A stretch of 64,000 bases of DNA from an uncultured Bacilli bacterium (GCA_934157235.1 CAKPHH010000006.1:30626-94625); one strand, 5' to 3'; shown: positions 15,289-24,305, counted from the first letter of the stretch. Program-made: numbers and translations. Notes: generated from the sequence alone by a model not told the origin.

Positions 15289-18200
15289 CTATAATTTTCT
15301 TAAGTAATCCATTATAAACTCTTTTGGCATACTATCCATAATTGTTCTATAATCGTGATCTCTTGTAATTACTTGACTATTGCCACTTAGGTACGCTTTA
15401 AGTGTCGCTATTTTATTATATCTAGTACCATATTTTGAAGTCATGTAGTCTCCTATTGTATCTAACATTCTGTGACTTGATTGTATATCATTTTGGACAA
15501 GGTATGTTAAAATATCTTCTCTTGTCATTGAAGCTATTTCCGTTCTACAACCATCAGTTCTTGTAATCTGGTTTATATCACCGGTTTCATAAAATCTTTT
15601 TATTCTCTTCAAACCTTCTCCCTGACCAAATTTATAGTTCATAATAGATATTGCTTTATCTATCGTTTCTTTGCTCTTAATTACACTTGCATCTATTTCA
15701 CTAGCATTAGGCAAATAATCTCTATATACTTCATCAGCATCTGCTACATGTTCCATTGCAAATTTTTTACTACGTCCAAAATAATCTGCACCTGGATTAC
15801 CTGATTTCCATGTACAATCAACAGGTATTGCATTACCGTTGTCATCAAATACTACATTCCATGCGTGTGTTTCTCCTCTGGATTTACCTCTAATGTAATC
15901 GCATGGTACATTACACATATCACATAAGTTCTTATATACTTGAGCGTAGCCAGCACATACAATACCAGGTTTACCTAGAATATTATTAGATGTAATTCCC
16001 TTTAGACTTGCAACTACCGAATGATGGCCTCCATAATCATGGCAGTAACTAAATTCTTTAGCAACCATTTCATATATTTGCTTTGCTCTTTCAACCCTTG
16101 GTAATGACATATCAACTCTTGCTCTTAATTCCTCAAGTTTTGACATGATTGAAATAGCTTCACTTAAGTTAAAGTTAGTTCTTACTGCATAACGAGTCTT
16201 AGTGTATTTTGATTTGTATTGACCATCCATGCCTCTAAACGCACTATCAATAATAACATTACACTTTGAAGGATCTGCATTATCTCTAATATATCTTAAT
16301 GCATCACTAGAAAATCTGGCATTATTTCCATTTAGCCTAACTGCTTCTCCAGCATTTATTTTAGCACAAACTTTGTTAGCTATTTCTAATTCTTGTTGTG
16401 TTAGTGAATATCTTCTCTCATAATTATAATCTGCTGCTATATCTTCTTTAAATGATTTTACTAATTTCTCATTTTCTTGACTTCCAACTTTTCTGTGAAT
16501 CTCTCCATCTATATTATTTTCGTGTGGAAATACGTTTTCAGCTTTGATTCTTGCTTCTTCTTCAGCTTTTATTCTTGCCTCTTCTTCGGCTTTTACTCTT
16601 GCTTCTTCCTCGGCTTTTACTCTTGCCTCTTCTTCAGCTTTTACTCTTGCTTCTTCTTCGGCTTTTATTCTTGCTTCTTCCTCGGCTTTTACTCTAGCCT
16701 CTTCTTCAGCTTTTATTCTTGCTTCCTCTTCAGCTTTTACTCTTGCTTCTTCTTCAGCTTTTACTCTTGCTTCTTCCTCAGTCTTGATTCTTGCTTCTTC
16801 CTCGGCTTTTACTCTAGCCTCTTCTTCAGCTTTTACTCTAGCCTCTTCTTCAGCTTTTACTCTAGCCTCTTCTTCAGCTTTTACTCTAGCCTCTTCTTCA
16901 GCTTTTACTCTTGCTTCTTCCTCGGCTTTTACTCTTGCCTCTTCTTCAGCTTTTACTCTTGCTTCTTCCTCGACTTTGACTCTGGCATCCTCTTCTGCAT
17001 TGATTCTTGTTTTTTCAACACTTGCATTTTTTGTATCTTCTTGAACTTTGAATCTTTCATTTTGGGCTGATAAATCTTTTACCTTTTCATTAGAAATGGA
17101 TTTAATTTCTTCTGATGATACTCTCTTTGACTCTTCTATTTTTTGTGATTTTATTTCTTTTTCATACGCTGCGATTTGTTCTTTATTTTGGGCGATCATT
17201 TCATCGATTTGTCTTACTGCTTCATCATGGCCTCGTACGTTTTCTCTTTTTGCCCCATCTTCTTTGATTAATAATTCTTTCTCTTCTATGTTTGCTTTTC
17301 TGTCAGCCATTAAGCTTTCATTTTCTGCTTTTAAAGATTCTATTTGTTCTTTTTGTACTACTTTTAATTCTTCTACAGCTTTTTCGAATATTTCATCTGC
17401 TTGGGCTCTTGTTAGTTTTCCTTCTTCTACAGCTTTATCTAACTTTTTAGCCATATCGCCTATTGTATCATTTTCTGTTATTCCATAGTCTCTATAGTTT
17501 CCTGATGTTTCACTTGGAGTTTTCTCTATCATTTGAACTTTCTCGTCTGGTGCGGCTTTTACACTTCCATCTTCTTGCGCAGGTTTTGTGATTAGTTCTG
17601 GGGTTTGTTCAACTGGTTTTACTTCTCTTGGAGTACTTTCTGGACTTGGTGTTGATACTTCTTTTTCATATGCTGCGATTTGTTCTTTATTTTGGGCGAT
17701 CATTTCGTCGATTTGTCTTACTGCTTCATCATGGCCTCGTACGTTTTCTCTTTTTGCCCCATCTTCTTTGATTAGTAATTCTTTTTCTTCTATATTCGCT
17801 TTTCTATCTGCCATTAAGCTTTCATTTTCTGCTTTTAAAGATTCTATTTGTTCTTTTTGTACTACTTTTAATTCTTCTCCAGCTTTTTCGTACATTTCAT
17901 CTGCTTGTGCTCTTGTTAGTTTTCCTTCTTCTACGGCTTTATCTAACTTTTTAGCCATATCTCCTATTGTATCGTTTTCTGTTATTCCATAATCTCTATA
18001 ATTTCCAGATGGTTCACTTGGAGATGATTTTTCTATTGTTGGAACTTTCTCATCTTGTACTGCCTTTACATTTACTTCTTCTTGTGTTGAATGATTTATG
18101 TTGTTGTTTTGTGAATCTATTTTTTGAGAAGTGGCTAAGTCATCTTGTACAATTTGGTCTTTTCGTAAATGATATTCGCTTTCTTTATAATTCAATACAT

Positions 18201-21200
18201 CTTGATTACCAGTTAACATTTGATCTACTTCTTTTGTCATTGCGGCATTTTGTTTTGGATCATATTCTCCTATGTTTTTACGTGCTGCCGCTATTTCAGC
18301 ATCTGTCATCTTTTTGTATGAGTTCCCTGTTAGATTTTCTTCTGGTCTTACATAATGATATTCATTTTGTGAATTAACATCATAAGTTTTCTTTGCTAAA
18401 TCATCTTGTACGACTTGATCTTTCCGTAAATGATATTCGCCTTCTTTATAATTATGTACACCAATGTTTTCTATTATTGGATCTACTTGTTTTCCTTCTT
18501 CTGCTAATCTTTTTGGTTGATATCCAGCTTCATCTACTGCTTTTGCACTTGAGTCTACTCGCTTACCTTCTTCTGCTAGTCTTCTTGGTTGATATCCACT
18601 TTCATCTACTGCTTTTGCACTTGGGTCTACTCGCTTACCTTCTTCTGCTAATCTTCTTGGCTGATATCCAGTTTCATCCACTGCTTTTGCACTTGGGTCT
18701 ACTCTCTTACCTTCTTCTGCTAGTCTTCTTGGTTGATATCCACTTTCATCTACTGCTTTTGCACTTGAGTCTACTCGCTTACCTTCTTCTGCTAGTCTTC
18801 TTGGTTGATATCCACTTTCATCTACTGCTTTTGCACTTGGGTCTACTCGCTTACCTTCTTCTTGTGTAGGTTTTGTGATTACTTCTGGTGTTTGTTCAAC
18901 TGGTTTTACTTCTCTTGGAGTAGTTTCTGAACTTGGTGTTGATACTTCTTTTTCATATGCTGCGATTTGTTCTTTATTTTGGGCGATCATTTCATCGATT
19001 TGTCTTACTGCTTCATCATGTCCTCGAACGTTTTCTCTTTTAGCTCCATCTTCTTTGATTAATAATTCTTTCTCTTCTATGTTTGCTTTTCTGTCGGCCA
19101 TTAAGCTTTCATTTTCTGCTTTTAAAGATTCTATTTGTTCTTTTTGTACTACTTTTAATTCTTCTCCAGCTTTTTCGTACATTTCATCTGCTTGAGCTCT
19201 TGTTAGTTTTCCTTCTTCTACGGCTTTATCTAACTTTTTGGCCATATCGCCTATTGTATCATTTTCTGTTATTCCGTAATCTCTATAGTTTCCAGATGGC
19301 TCACTTGGAGTTTTCTCTATCATTTGAACTTTCTTGTCTGCTGCGGCTTTTGCGCTTACATCTTCTTGCGCTGGAGCATTTTTCTTGTAGTTTAAGTCGT
19401 TTGCGGTTTTGGTATTTATATCTGCCAATTTAGCATCAACTGCTGGTGTTACTACTTTTGTATCTTCTACTAAATTGTTTAGTTTATAGTTTCCATAGTC
19501 TGCGGATACTTTTCCATTTTTATATAACTCAACAGTACTAATCACAGGAGTTGCGGCGGTAGTTGCAGTTACTACATTCGCCATTGCTGGATTTTGACCA
19601 GTTGTTGATATTTCAACATTATTTTTAACCGATTTAGAATTTCCTGTTATATTTGTTTCTGATTTCATATCAGATGATACACTTACTGTTTTTGTCTTAT
19701 TTCCTATGCTATCTTGAACAATTTGATCTTTTTGCAAACGATATTCACTAGTATTATAATTTGGTGTATCTACTTTTTGTGGGTTTGTATTGGTATTTTT
19801 ACCTGCCGTTGTTTGTGTCGCAGTTTTAGTTTCTGTTTGTGCAGGTTTTCCTGAATTATAGCTTGAATTACTTGCAGTTTTTGTATTAGTTTCTACCTTT
19901 TGTCCACTTGTTGCTGGTGTTGTAGTTTTTGTTTCTGTTTTTGTTGTTTTTTCTGGTTTGTAGCTTGAATCACTAGCTGTTTTTGTATTAGTCTCTATCT
20001 TTTGTCCACTTGCTGCTGGTGTTGTAGCTTTAGTTTCTGTTTGCGCAGGTTTTCCTGAATTATAACTTGGATCACTTGCTGCTTTTGTATTAGTCTCTAT
20101 CTTTTGTCCACTTGCTGCTGGTGTTGCGGTTTTTGTTTCTGTTTTTGTTGTTTTTTCTGCTTTGTAATTTGGATCACTAGCTGTTTTTGTATTTGTTTCA
20201 ATCTTTTTACCAGCAGCTGCTTGTGTGGCAAGTTTTGATGAACTCTCAACATCGGTTGATAATTTTTCTATTTCTACATCAGTTTTCGTTTTACTTTTAC
20301 TTTCTATTTTGGCATCGGTTTCCTTACTTTTTAACAGTTTTCTAGCATCCATTCTTTCTCCAGCACTGGACATTAATCCACCAAGCGATGCTTGTGTTAG
20401 AACATTTTTCCATCCACCTGACGTTTCGAAAGCTTTGTTATACTTTTCAGCAAAAGTTTCTCCTTCGTAGTCTTTATATATCATAGTTAAAGCTGGTTGA
20501 ACGAATCCCTCTAGTCCAGAATCAACGGTATCTAGCCCTATACGAGTTAAAGACCCTTTGCCAGCACTTTTTAATACATTAGTGGCAATTTTATCTCCCC
20601 AGCCACCTATTTGTCCTATTTTAGCTCCGATTGCCCATTGAGCACTTTCCCAAGCACCATTTGCCAAACCATACACCAAACCTTCGCCAAGTGTTGCTCC
20701 GTCTGCCCAAGCTTCTTCTGAGCCACTGGAAATTGCCATTACACCTGCTGTCGCTGCTAATTGTCCTACTCCGACACTTCCAGCTGATAATATACCTGCT
20801 CCGGAAGCTAGTCCACCTGTAAAGACATTAAGTGCTATTATACCGGCACTATAACCAATGCCTTTTCCAATACTTCTTACCGTTTCAAAACCATAGGCAT
20901 TATTTTTGATTGCTTGACCCAATTCTGTTTCATTATAAAAACGATTGAAAGCACTTTCAACCTTTTTTTCTGAAACTCTAGCTTTAGTCTCCTCCCACAT
21001 TTTTTCTGTTGTATTTTCACCGGTAATTACATCATATCCTAAAGTAAAAACAGAAAATATGGCAGTTGCTCCCATATCAAGCAAATCGGCTCCTGTTTCT
21101 AAAAATTCCCCAACACCTTCTACTACACCTAGTCCAGCAGCACCTACATCTGCTAAAATTCCAGATGCAAATAGTTTGGCTTTTCTGCCAAATGAAATGT

Positions 21201-21543
21201 AGTCATCAATAGCTGATAAATCAAGGTTTTTATAGTCAAGCCTATCCAAGGTGTCTAGAAAGGCATTAATTTCATTCTTATCTTGGCTGAATGCAAGAAC
21301 TTTTATTTGCATTTCTCTAACATTTTGCACTAATTGATCAATTAGACTTTTGCAATCAGTCGTATATCCTTTGAAAGTATCGCCGGTGATTCCGCCAATA
21401 TATTCATTAAACCCTTTAGCGGATACTATTTTTGTAGTTGAACGTTTGATAGTGTCTGATAATGTTTCAAACTCATTGCTGACTTTGATTATATTTTCAA
21501 CAGCAAAATTAATTTTTTTACCATCATAATTTAAAGATGCCAT
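15289..21543 (-). CDS. Giant T7SS-like effector with repeat stalk and transglutaminase-like C-terminal domain
   Basis: 2084 residues. Residues 1-100 form a helical hairpin like WXG/LXG substrates of type VII secretion. About 120-390 is a Gly/Ala-rich hydrophobic region of the pre-toxin kind (LADVGAAGLGVVEGVGEFL). Then come repeats: Thr/Lys-rich 33-mers (about 439-583), three copies of a 130-160-residue helical module starting SGNYRDYGITENDTIG, five or more 24-residue units (EEGKRVDPSAKAVDESGYQP), and about 18 EEARVKAE octads (1518-1668). The C-terminal domain holds a transglutaminase/papain-type triad: C1863 (GIVCAGYA), H1893 (GETHAWNVV), D1909 (PVDCTW). No signal peptide. The start codon overlaps the upstream DUF4176-like gene by one base (TAATG). 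Inferred: an exported or surface effector whose C-terminus cross-links, deamidates or cleaves a target. Confidence 0.75.
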   Translation of the reverse strand: MASLNYDGKKINFAVENIIKVSNEFETLSDTIKRSTTKIVSAKGFNEYIGGITGDTFKGYTTDCKSLIDQLVQNVREMQIKVLAFSQDKNEINAFLDTLDRLDYKNLDLSAIDDYISFGRKAKLFASGILADVGAAGLGVVEGVGEFLETGADLLDMGATAIFSVFTLGYDVITGENTTEKMWEETKARVSEKKVESAFNRFYNETELGQAIKNNAYGFETVRSIGKGIGYSAGIIALNVFTGGLASGAGILSAGSVGVGQLAATAGVMAISSGSEEAWADGATLGEGLVYGLANGAWESAQWAIGAKIGQIGGWGDKIATNVLKSAGKGSLTRIGLDTVDSGLEGFVQPALTMIYKDYEGETFAEKYNKAFETSGGWKNVLTQASLGGLMSSAGERMDARKLLKSKETDAKIESKSKTKTDVEIEKLSTDVESSSKLATQAAAGKKIETNTKTASDPNYKAEKTTKTETKTATPAASGQKIETNTKAASDPSYNSGKPAQTETKATTPAASGQKIETNTKTASDSSYKPEKTTKTETKTTTPATSGQKVETNTKTASNSSYNSGKPAQTETKTATQTTAGKNTNTNPQKVDTPNYNTSEYRLQKDQIVQDSIGNKTKTVSVSSDMKSETNITGNSKSVKNNVEISTTGQNPAMANVVTATTAATPVISTVELYKNGKVSADYGNYKLNNLVEDTKVVTPAVDAKLADINTKTANDLNYKKNAPAQEDVSAKAAADKKVQMIEKTPSEPSGNYRDYGITENDTIGDMAKKLDKAVEEGKLTRAQADEMYEKAGEELKVVQKEQIESLKAENESLMADRKANIEEKELLIKEDGAKRENVRGHDEAVRQIDEMIAQNKEQIAAYEKEVSTPSSETTPREVKPVEQTPEVITKPTQEEGKRVDPSAKAVDESGYQPRRLAEEGKRVDSSAKAVDESGYQPRRLAEEGKRVDPSAKAVDETGYQPRRLAEEGKRVDPSAKAVDESGYQPRRLAEEGKRVDSSAKAVDEAGYQPKRLAEEGKQVDPIIENIGVHNYKEGEYHLRKDQVVQDDLAKKTYDVNSQNEYHYVRPEENLTGNSYKKMTDAEIAAARKNIGEYDPKQNAAMTKEVDQMLTGNQDVLNYKESEYHLRKDQIVQDDLATSQKIDSQNNNINHSTQEEVNVKAVQDEKVPTIEKSSPSEPSGNYRDYGITENDTIGDMAKKLDKAVEEGKLTRAQADEMYEKAGEELKVVQKEQIESLKAENESLMADRKANIEEKELLIKEDGAKRENVRGHDEAVRQIDEMIAQNKEQIAAYEKEVSTPSPESTPREVKPVEQTPELITKPAQEDGSVKAAPDEKVQMIEKTPSETSGNYRDYGITENDTIGDMAKKLDKAVEEGKLTRAQADEIFEKAVEELKVVQKEQIESLKAENESLMADRKANIEEKELLIKEDGAKRENVRGHDEAVRQIDEMIAQNKEQIAAYEKEIKSQKIEESKRVSSEEIKSISNEKVKDLSAQNERFKVQEDTKNASVEKTRINAEEDARVKVEEEARVKAEEEARVKAEEEARVKAEEEARVKAEEEARVKAEEEARVKAEEEARVKAEEEARIKTEEEARVKAEEEARVKAEEEARIKAEEEARVKAEEEARIKAEEEARVKAEEEARVKAEEEARVKAEEEARIKAEEEARIKAENVFPHENNIDGEIHRKVGSQENEKLVKSFKEDIAADYNYERRYSLTQQELEIANKVCAKINAGEAVRLNGNNARFSSDALRYIRDNADPSKCNVIIDSAFRGMDGQYKSKYTKTRYAVRTNFNLSEAISIMSKLEELRARVDMSLPRVERAKQIYEMVAKEFSYCHDYGGHHSVVASLKGITSNNILGKPGIVCAGYAQVYKNLCDMCNVPCDYIRGKSRGETHAWNVVFDDNGNAIPVDCTWKSGNPGADYFGRSKKFAMEHVADADEVYRDYLPNASEIDASVIKSKETIDKAISIMNYKFGQGEGLKRIKRFYETGDINQITRTDGCRTEIASMTREDILTYLVQNDIQSSHRMLDTIGDYMTSKYGTRYNKIATLKAYLSGNSQVITRDHDYRTIMDSMPKEFIMDYLRKL
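16541..16990 (-). repeat. 24-bp tandem repeats encoding EEARVKAE octads
   Basis: About 18 copies of a 24-bp unit with synonymous drift (codons for Glu, Ala, Arg, Val or Ile, Lys). The encoded stretch alternates acid and base residues four apart, as in TolA-like or single-alpha-helix rods, so it likely forms a stiff helix of about 150 residues before the catalytic domain. Confidence 0.9.
17161..19345 (-). repeat. Three copies of a 400-480-bp coding module within the giant gene
   Basis: Copies lie at about 18865-19345, 17580-18060 and 17161-17560. Anchor segments (TCATATGCTGCGATTTG and its variant) sit at 18952, 17665 and 17161, all in the same frame. Each encodes SGNYRDYGITENDTIG followed by a charged helical region ending AAYEKE. 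Bases differ at scattered third positions, so the duplication is recent but not brand new. Confidence 0.85.
18484..18862 (-). repeat. 72-bp tandem coding repeats (24-residue units)
   Basis: Five full units and a diverged edge unit encode EEGKRVDPSAKAVDESGYQP plus RRLA, differing mainly as Pro/Ser and Ser/Thr/Ala swaps. In frame and contiguous. Confidence 0.9.
19795..20225 (-). repeat. Thr/Lys-rich coding repeats of about 100 bp
   Basis: Four or five units encode variants of KIETNTKTASDPNYKAEK then TKTETKTATPAASG. Low complexity, likely an extended linker. Adjacent units share long identical runs on the DNA level. Confidence 0.75.
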
Positions 21544-21821
21544 TATTTTGCCGCCTTTAGACTACTTGCTAGTACACTTCTAAACTTTTTATCTTCATCA
21601 TCTGAATATCCAACACTTACTACTTTCTCAATTTGATCTTTATTAAACAATAAATTTTTCTCACTTGAAACCATTCCAATGGGATAGGCACAACCTATAT
21701 AGTCCCACATTTTCTTGCTTCCTTCTTCCATTCCTGCAAAACCTATAATAACAATCTTTCTAGTAGCTTCTTTTAATAAAACTACTGATCCAATTGGTAA
21801 AAATTCATCATTTTCCTTCAT
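21543..21821 (-). CDS. DUF4176-like small protein of T7SS loci
   Basis: 92 residues, no signal peptide. The pattern FLPIGSVVLLKEATRKIVIIG ... YIGCAYPIGM fits the DUF4176 family, which recurs beside WXG/LXG effector genes in Bacillota. Function unknown; possibly a chaperone or adaptor. AGAGGT lies before ATG 21821. Its stop overlaps the start of the giant effector gene, which implies coupled translation and a close stoichiometric link. Confidence 0.7.
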   Translation of the reverse strand: MKENDEFLPIGSVVLLKEATRKIVIIGFAGMEEGSKKMWDYIGCAYPIGMVSSEKNLLFNKDQIEKVVSVGYSDDEDKKFRSVLASSLKAAK

Positions 21822-21833
21822 ACTTATACCTCT

Positions 21834-22217
21834 CTATCCTTTACTTTGACTATTCTTTTGTGCTTGTATAGCTCTATCCCTTGCTTTAGCATTTTCATTG
21901 TATTGGCTTTGAATTTGATTATATATATCTTCTGTTACTTGTCGTATATAATCTGTCGCATCTAAAATAGCTTTTCTTCTTTCTTCTATTCCAGCGCTGC
22001 ACTCATCTACATTTTCCTCCATTGTTTTATTATCTATTGATAAAGATGTTTTATCAATTCTTGCAGCTTCACTTTTAAATAAGTTTGCTAAACGTGAAAT
22101 TTCGTTCGCATCATTATCAACGGCATTACAACCTTTAATTATGGCTGTTGCATCTATTTTAGTACTGGCAGATGTTGCGGTTACATATTTTCCTACATAT
22201 TGTCGCATTAATCCCAT
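21834..22217 (-). CDS. Small helical protein, WXG100/Lap-like T7SS partner
   Basis: 127 residues, almost wholly alpha-helical by composition. Two long amphipathic helices (about 35-60 and 65-115) and a Lys/Gln/Ser-rich tail resemble LXG-associated alpha-helical proteins, the heterodimer partners that present T7SS effectors. No WXG motif is seen. ATG 22217 is preferred since AGGTG is seven bases upstream; ATG 22223 is too close to it. First gene of the effector transcription unit; followed by the DUF4176-like gene after 12 bases. Confidence 0.6.
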   Translation of the reverse strand: MGLMRQYVGKYVTATSASTKIDATAIIKGCNAVDNDANEISRLANLFKSEAARIDKTSLSIDNKTMEENVDECSAGIEERRKAILDATDYIRQVTEDIYNQIQSQYNENAKARDRAIQAQKNSQSKG

Positions 22218-22254
22218 AAACATACACCTACTTTTACTTTCCTATTATCTACTA

Positions 22255-22282
22255 TTTATAGGATATCATAAAAAAAAAGCAA
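22255..22282 (-). promoter_or_regulatory. Candidate promoter of the effector operon
   Basis: On the minus strand TTGCTT, a 16-base spacer rich in T, then TATAAA, 38 bases before the start at 22217. The match to SigA consensus is moderate. Confidence 0.4.
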
Positions 22283-22313
22283 GTACAATACTTACCCTTC
22301 CTAATCTATTTAC

Positions 22314-22670
22314 TTATAAAGTTTTTATTAGTTGTTTATTTTTCTCTATAGTATTTTCGTCTGGTGCATCAATTAAGTCTTCTAGCGATACTTCGGCAGA
22401 TAACTTTTCGATATCTTCATCACTTAATCCGGCAAGAATAGATAGTTCTTCATCAGTCGTGTAACTCATGTATTTTGCGGCATTGGCTAGAGTAGCCCTT
22501 TCAGAGATACCTTGAATAGTTACGGCTGCTGCTGTTACAGCTGTTCCTATTGCTAAAGTACGTGCTTTCTTTTCATCACTCATATTACTAGTAAAGTATA
22601 GATAAGATGTTCCTCCGGCTGTTGATGTTGTAACTCCCACTGCAGTAGTGGCTGCTGGTTTTATTATCAT
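22314..22670 (-). CDS. Small membrane-associated protein of the T7SS-like locus
   Basis: 118 residues, not recognised. Two hydrophobic Ala/Thr-rich stretches (about 7-28 and 38-55) may insert in the membrane. The C-terminal half is acidic and helical (SAEVSLEDLIDAPDENTIEKN). It overlaps the end of the upstream gene by four bases (ATGA), so the two are coupled. It precedes the effector genes by about 100 bases. Confidence 0.6.
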   Translation of the reverse strand: MIIKPAATTAVGVTTSTAGGTSYLYFTSNMSDEKKARTLAIGTAVTAAAVTIQGISERATLANAAKYMSYTTDEELSILAGLSDEDIEKLSAEVSLEDLIDAPDENTIEKNKQLIKTL

Positions 22671-23458
22671 TTTGCATTTCCCCCTTCTTTATTTTGGCTA
22701 AAACCTCTTTGAATTTGTCTTTCTCTTATTTCTCGTTGAGCCATGGCTCTAAGTTGTAATAATTGTTCTTTTGATTTTGCTCCATTTATTATTTCTGTTA
22801 CTGTTGGTAAAGCAGTTGGTGTTATAGTTTTTTCTTTTTCTTGCATAGCTTCAGCAATAACCTTTATTGCTTCGCCACAGTTTTCTTCTTCTTTTTTCTG
22901 TTTTCTTTCAGCAATCTTTTTTAGTTGTGTTTCATTTTGTTTAAAGCGATAAATATTATAATCTTGAATGTTAATACACTCAAAATTTATAAAAGCTGAG
23001 AGTGTTTCTATCGCTACAAATGGCAGCACTATTGGAAAACCAGCAACTGCTACACCAACTAGGATTGGTAAGACTATTAAGTCTGTTATTAGTCCTTCTT
23101 GATGAACTCTTTTATTCCATTTCAAGTAACCTAATGTTTCTTTAGGATTTTTCATATCCAGATGATAGTTTCTATTTTGTTCTCTATTTAGTTCTTTTCC
23201 AAACATAAGCTTTTGTTCGCGAAAGTTAGCTATTATCATACGCTTTTCCGATTCAGTTTTAGCCTTTCTCAAAGCTTTTTTACATTTTCTGTCACATGAT
23301 TTTTCATATTTTTCTTTAGCGTTTGGAAAATAGTTTTTTAGAACTTTGAATTTTAACTTTTCTACTTTGAATACAATCTGTTGAAACCATTCAGCACCTA
23401 GTCTTTTACAGCGATTAATTTTCTTTTGATATTCTTCTTTCGTTAATTCACTTTCCAT
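22667..23458 (-). CDS. Membrane protein with helical cytoplasmic arms, T7SS-like locus
   Basis: 263 residues, not recognised. A basic helical N-terminus (about 1-120, with four Cys), a hydrophobic hairpin at about 125-157 (LITDLIVLPILVGVAVAGFP), then a charged coiled-coil-like C-terminus with many Glu, Lys and Gln. ATG 23458 is chosen because AAAGGGG lies nine bases upstream; the TTG two codons earlier is less likely. First gene after truA on this strand; it may carry an accessory part in export or anchoring of the effector. Confidence 0.6.
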   Translation of the reverse strand: MESELTKEEYQKKINRCKRLGAEWFQQIVFKVEKLKFKVLKNYFPNAKEKYEKSCDRKCKKALRKAKTESEKRMIIANFREQKLMFGKELNREQNRNYHLDMKNPKETLGYLKWNKRVHQEGLITDLIVLPILVGVAVAGFPIVLPFVAIETLSAFINFECINIQDYNIYRFKQNETQLKKIAERKQKKEEENCGEAIKVIAEAMQEKEKTITPTALPTVTEIINGAKSKEQLLQLRAMAQREIRERQIQRGFSQNKEGGNAK

Positions 23459-23521
23459 AACCAAATCCCCTTTTATCTAGTTATTCCTTTTTGAATGGTT
23501 CTTATTATAACATAAAAGCAA

Positions 23522-23559
23522 GCAAAAAGCAATCCAAACTTATTTTTGAGATTGCTTTA
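23522..23559 (-). terminator. Terminator of truA
   Basis: On the minus strand AAAGCAATC pairs with GATTGCTTT around a loop of about 15 bases and is followed by TTGCTTGC. It lies directly after the truA stop. Confidence 0.6.
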
Positions 23560-23563
23560 GCTA

Positions 23564-24295
23564 TTAATATTCAACACCTGTTAAATATAGGCCTACGGCT
23601 GGAGCTGTTTTTCCAGACTTTGTGCGGTCTTTGCTTTCTAAAATTTTTTCAACAGTTTCTGGGGATATTTTATTTTCTCCTACTCTAATTAAAATACCGA
23701 CCATGTTGCGAACCTGATATCTTAAAAAACCATTGCCATGGAAAGTTATAATTAACTTATTAGAATTTTGTTCAATTGATGCTTTATCGATAGTTCTATT
23801 ACAATTTTCTTTTTCTTTATTTTCAGTTACAAAGGCCCTATAATCATGAGTGCCAATAAAATATTTTATAGCTTTAGACATATTTTCTATATTTAGTTCA
23901 TGATTATACTGAAAAACATAATTTCTTTCAAGAGGATTATATTCTCCTAGATTAATATAATACTTGTACTCTTTTCCTTTTACATTATATCTAGCGTGAA
24001 AATTATTATCCACAACTTCTGTGGAAATTATATGAATATCGTCTGGTAAATTACTATTTAGGGCTCTTTTTAGTTTTGCTTCAGTTATATCTATTGATAA
24101 ATCAGTATGGGCACATTGGCATAGAGCGTGAACGCCTTTATCTGTTCTACCAGTTGCACAGATAGTTGTCTTTTGTCCGTTATTGACTTTTTCTAGAGCA
24201 TTTTCTAGTTGCTGTTGGATGGTGTTTAGGCCTGGTTGACTTTGGAAGCCTGAATAGTTTGTTCCATCATAGGAAAATTTTAAAAGAAAGCGCAT
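23564..24295 (-). CDS. truA: tRNA pseudouridine(38-40) synthase
   Basis: 243 residues. Converts uridines 38-40 of the tRNA anticodon arm to pseudouridine. Seen: FSYDGTNYSGFQSQ at the N-terminus, catalytic Asp in CATGRTDKGVHAL, and FLRYQVRNMVGILIRVG near the C-terminus. ATG 24295 sits six bases after AAGGAGG; the in-frame ATG six codons upstream would contain that site. It overlaps nothing but follows the EcfA2-like gene closely, as in the Bacillus order. Confidence 0.95.
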   Translation of the reverse strand: MRFLLKFSYDGTNYSGFQSQPGLNTIQQQLENALEKVNNGQKTTICATGRTDKGVHALCQCAHTDLSIDITEAKLKRALNSNLPDDIHIISTEVVDNNFHARYNVKGKEYKYYINLGEYNPLERNYVFQYNHELNIENMSKAIKYFIGTHDYRAFVTENKEKENCNRTIDKASIEQNSNKLIITFHGNGFLRYQVRNMVGILIRVGENKISPETVEKILESKDRTKSGKTAPAVGLYLTGVEY

Positions 24296-24305
24296 TTCTA
24301 CCTCC

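Noticed and set aside
16477..17070. Long open frames on the + strand opposite the octad repeats (Phe/Tyr/Ser- or Ala/Ser-rich)
   Set aside because: They exist only because the 24-bp repeat has no stops in several frames; there is no ribosome site and the composition is a mirror of the minus-strand gene.
18484..18862. CRISPR-like array
   Set aside because: Repeats are contiguous, in frame and without unique spacers.
17048..19433. + strand open frames opposite the large modules and the 72-bp repeats
   Set aside because: Repetitive antisense shadows of the giant gene, leucine-rich by complement, with no start signals.
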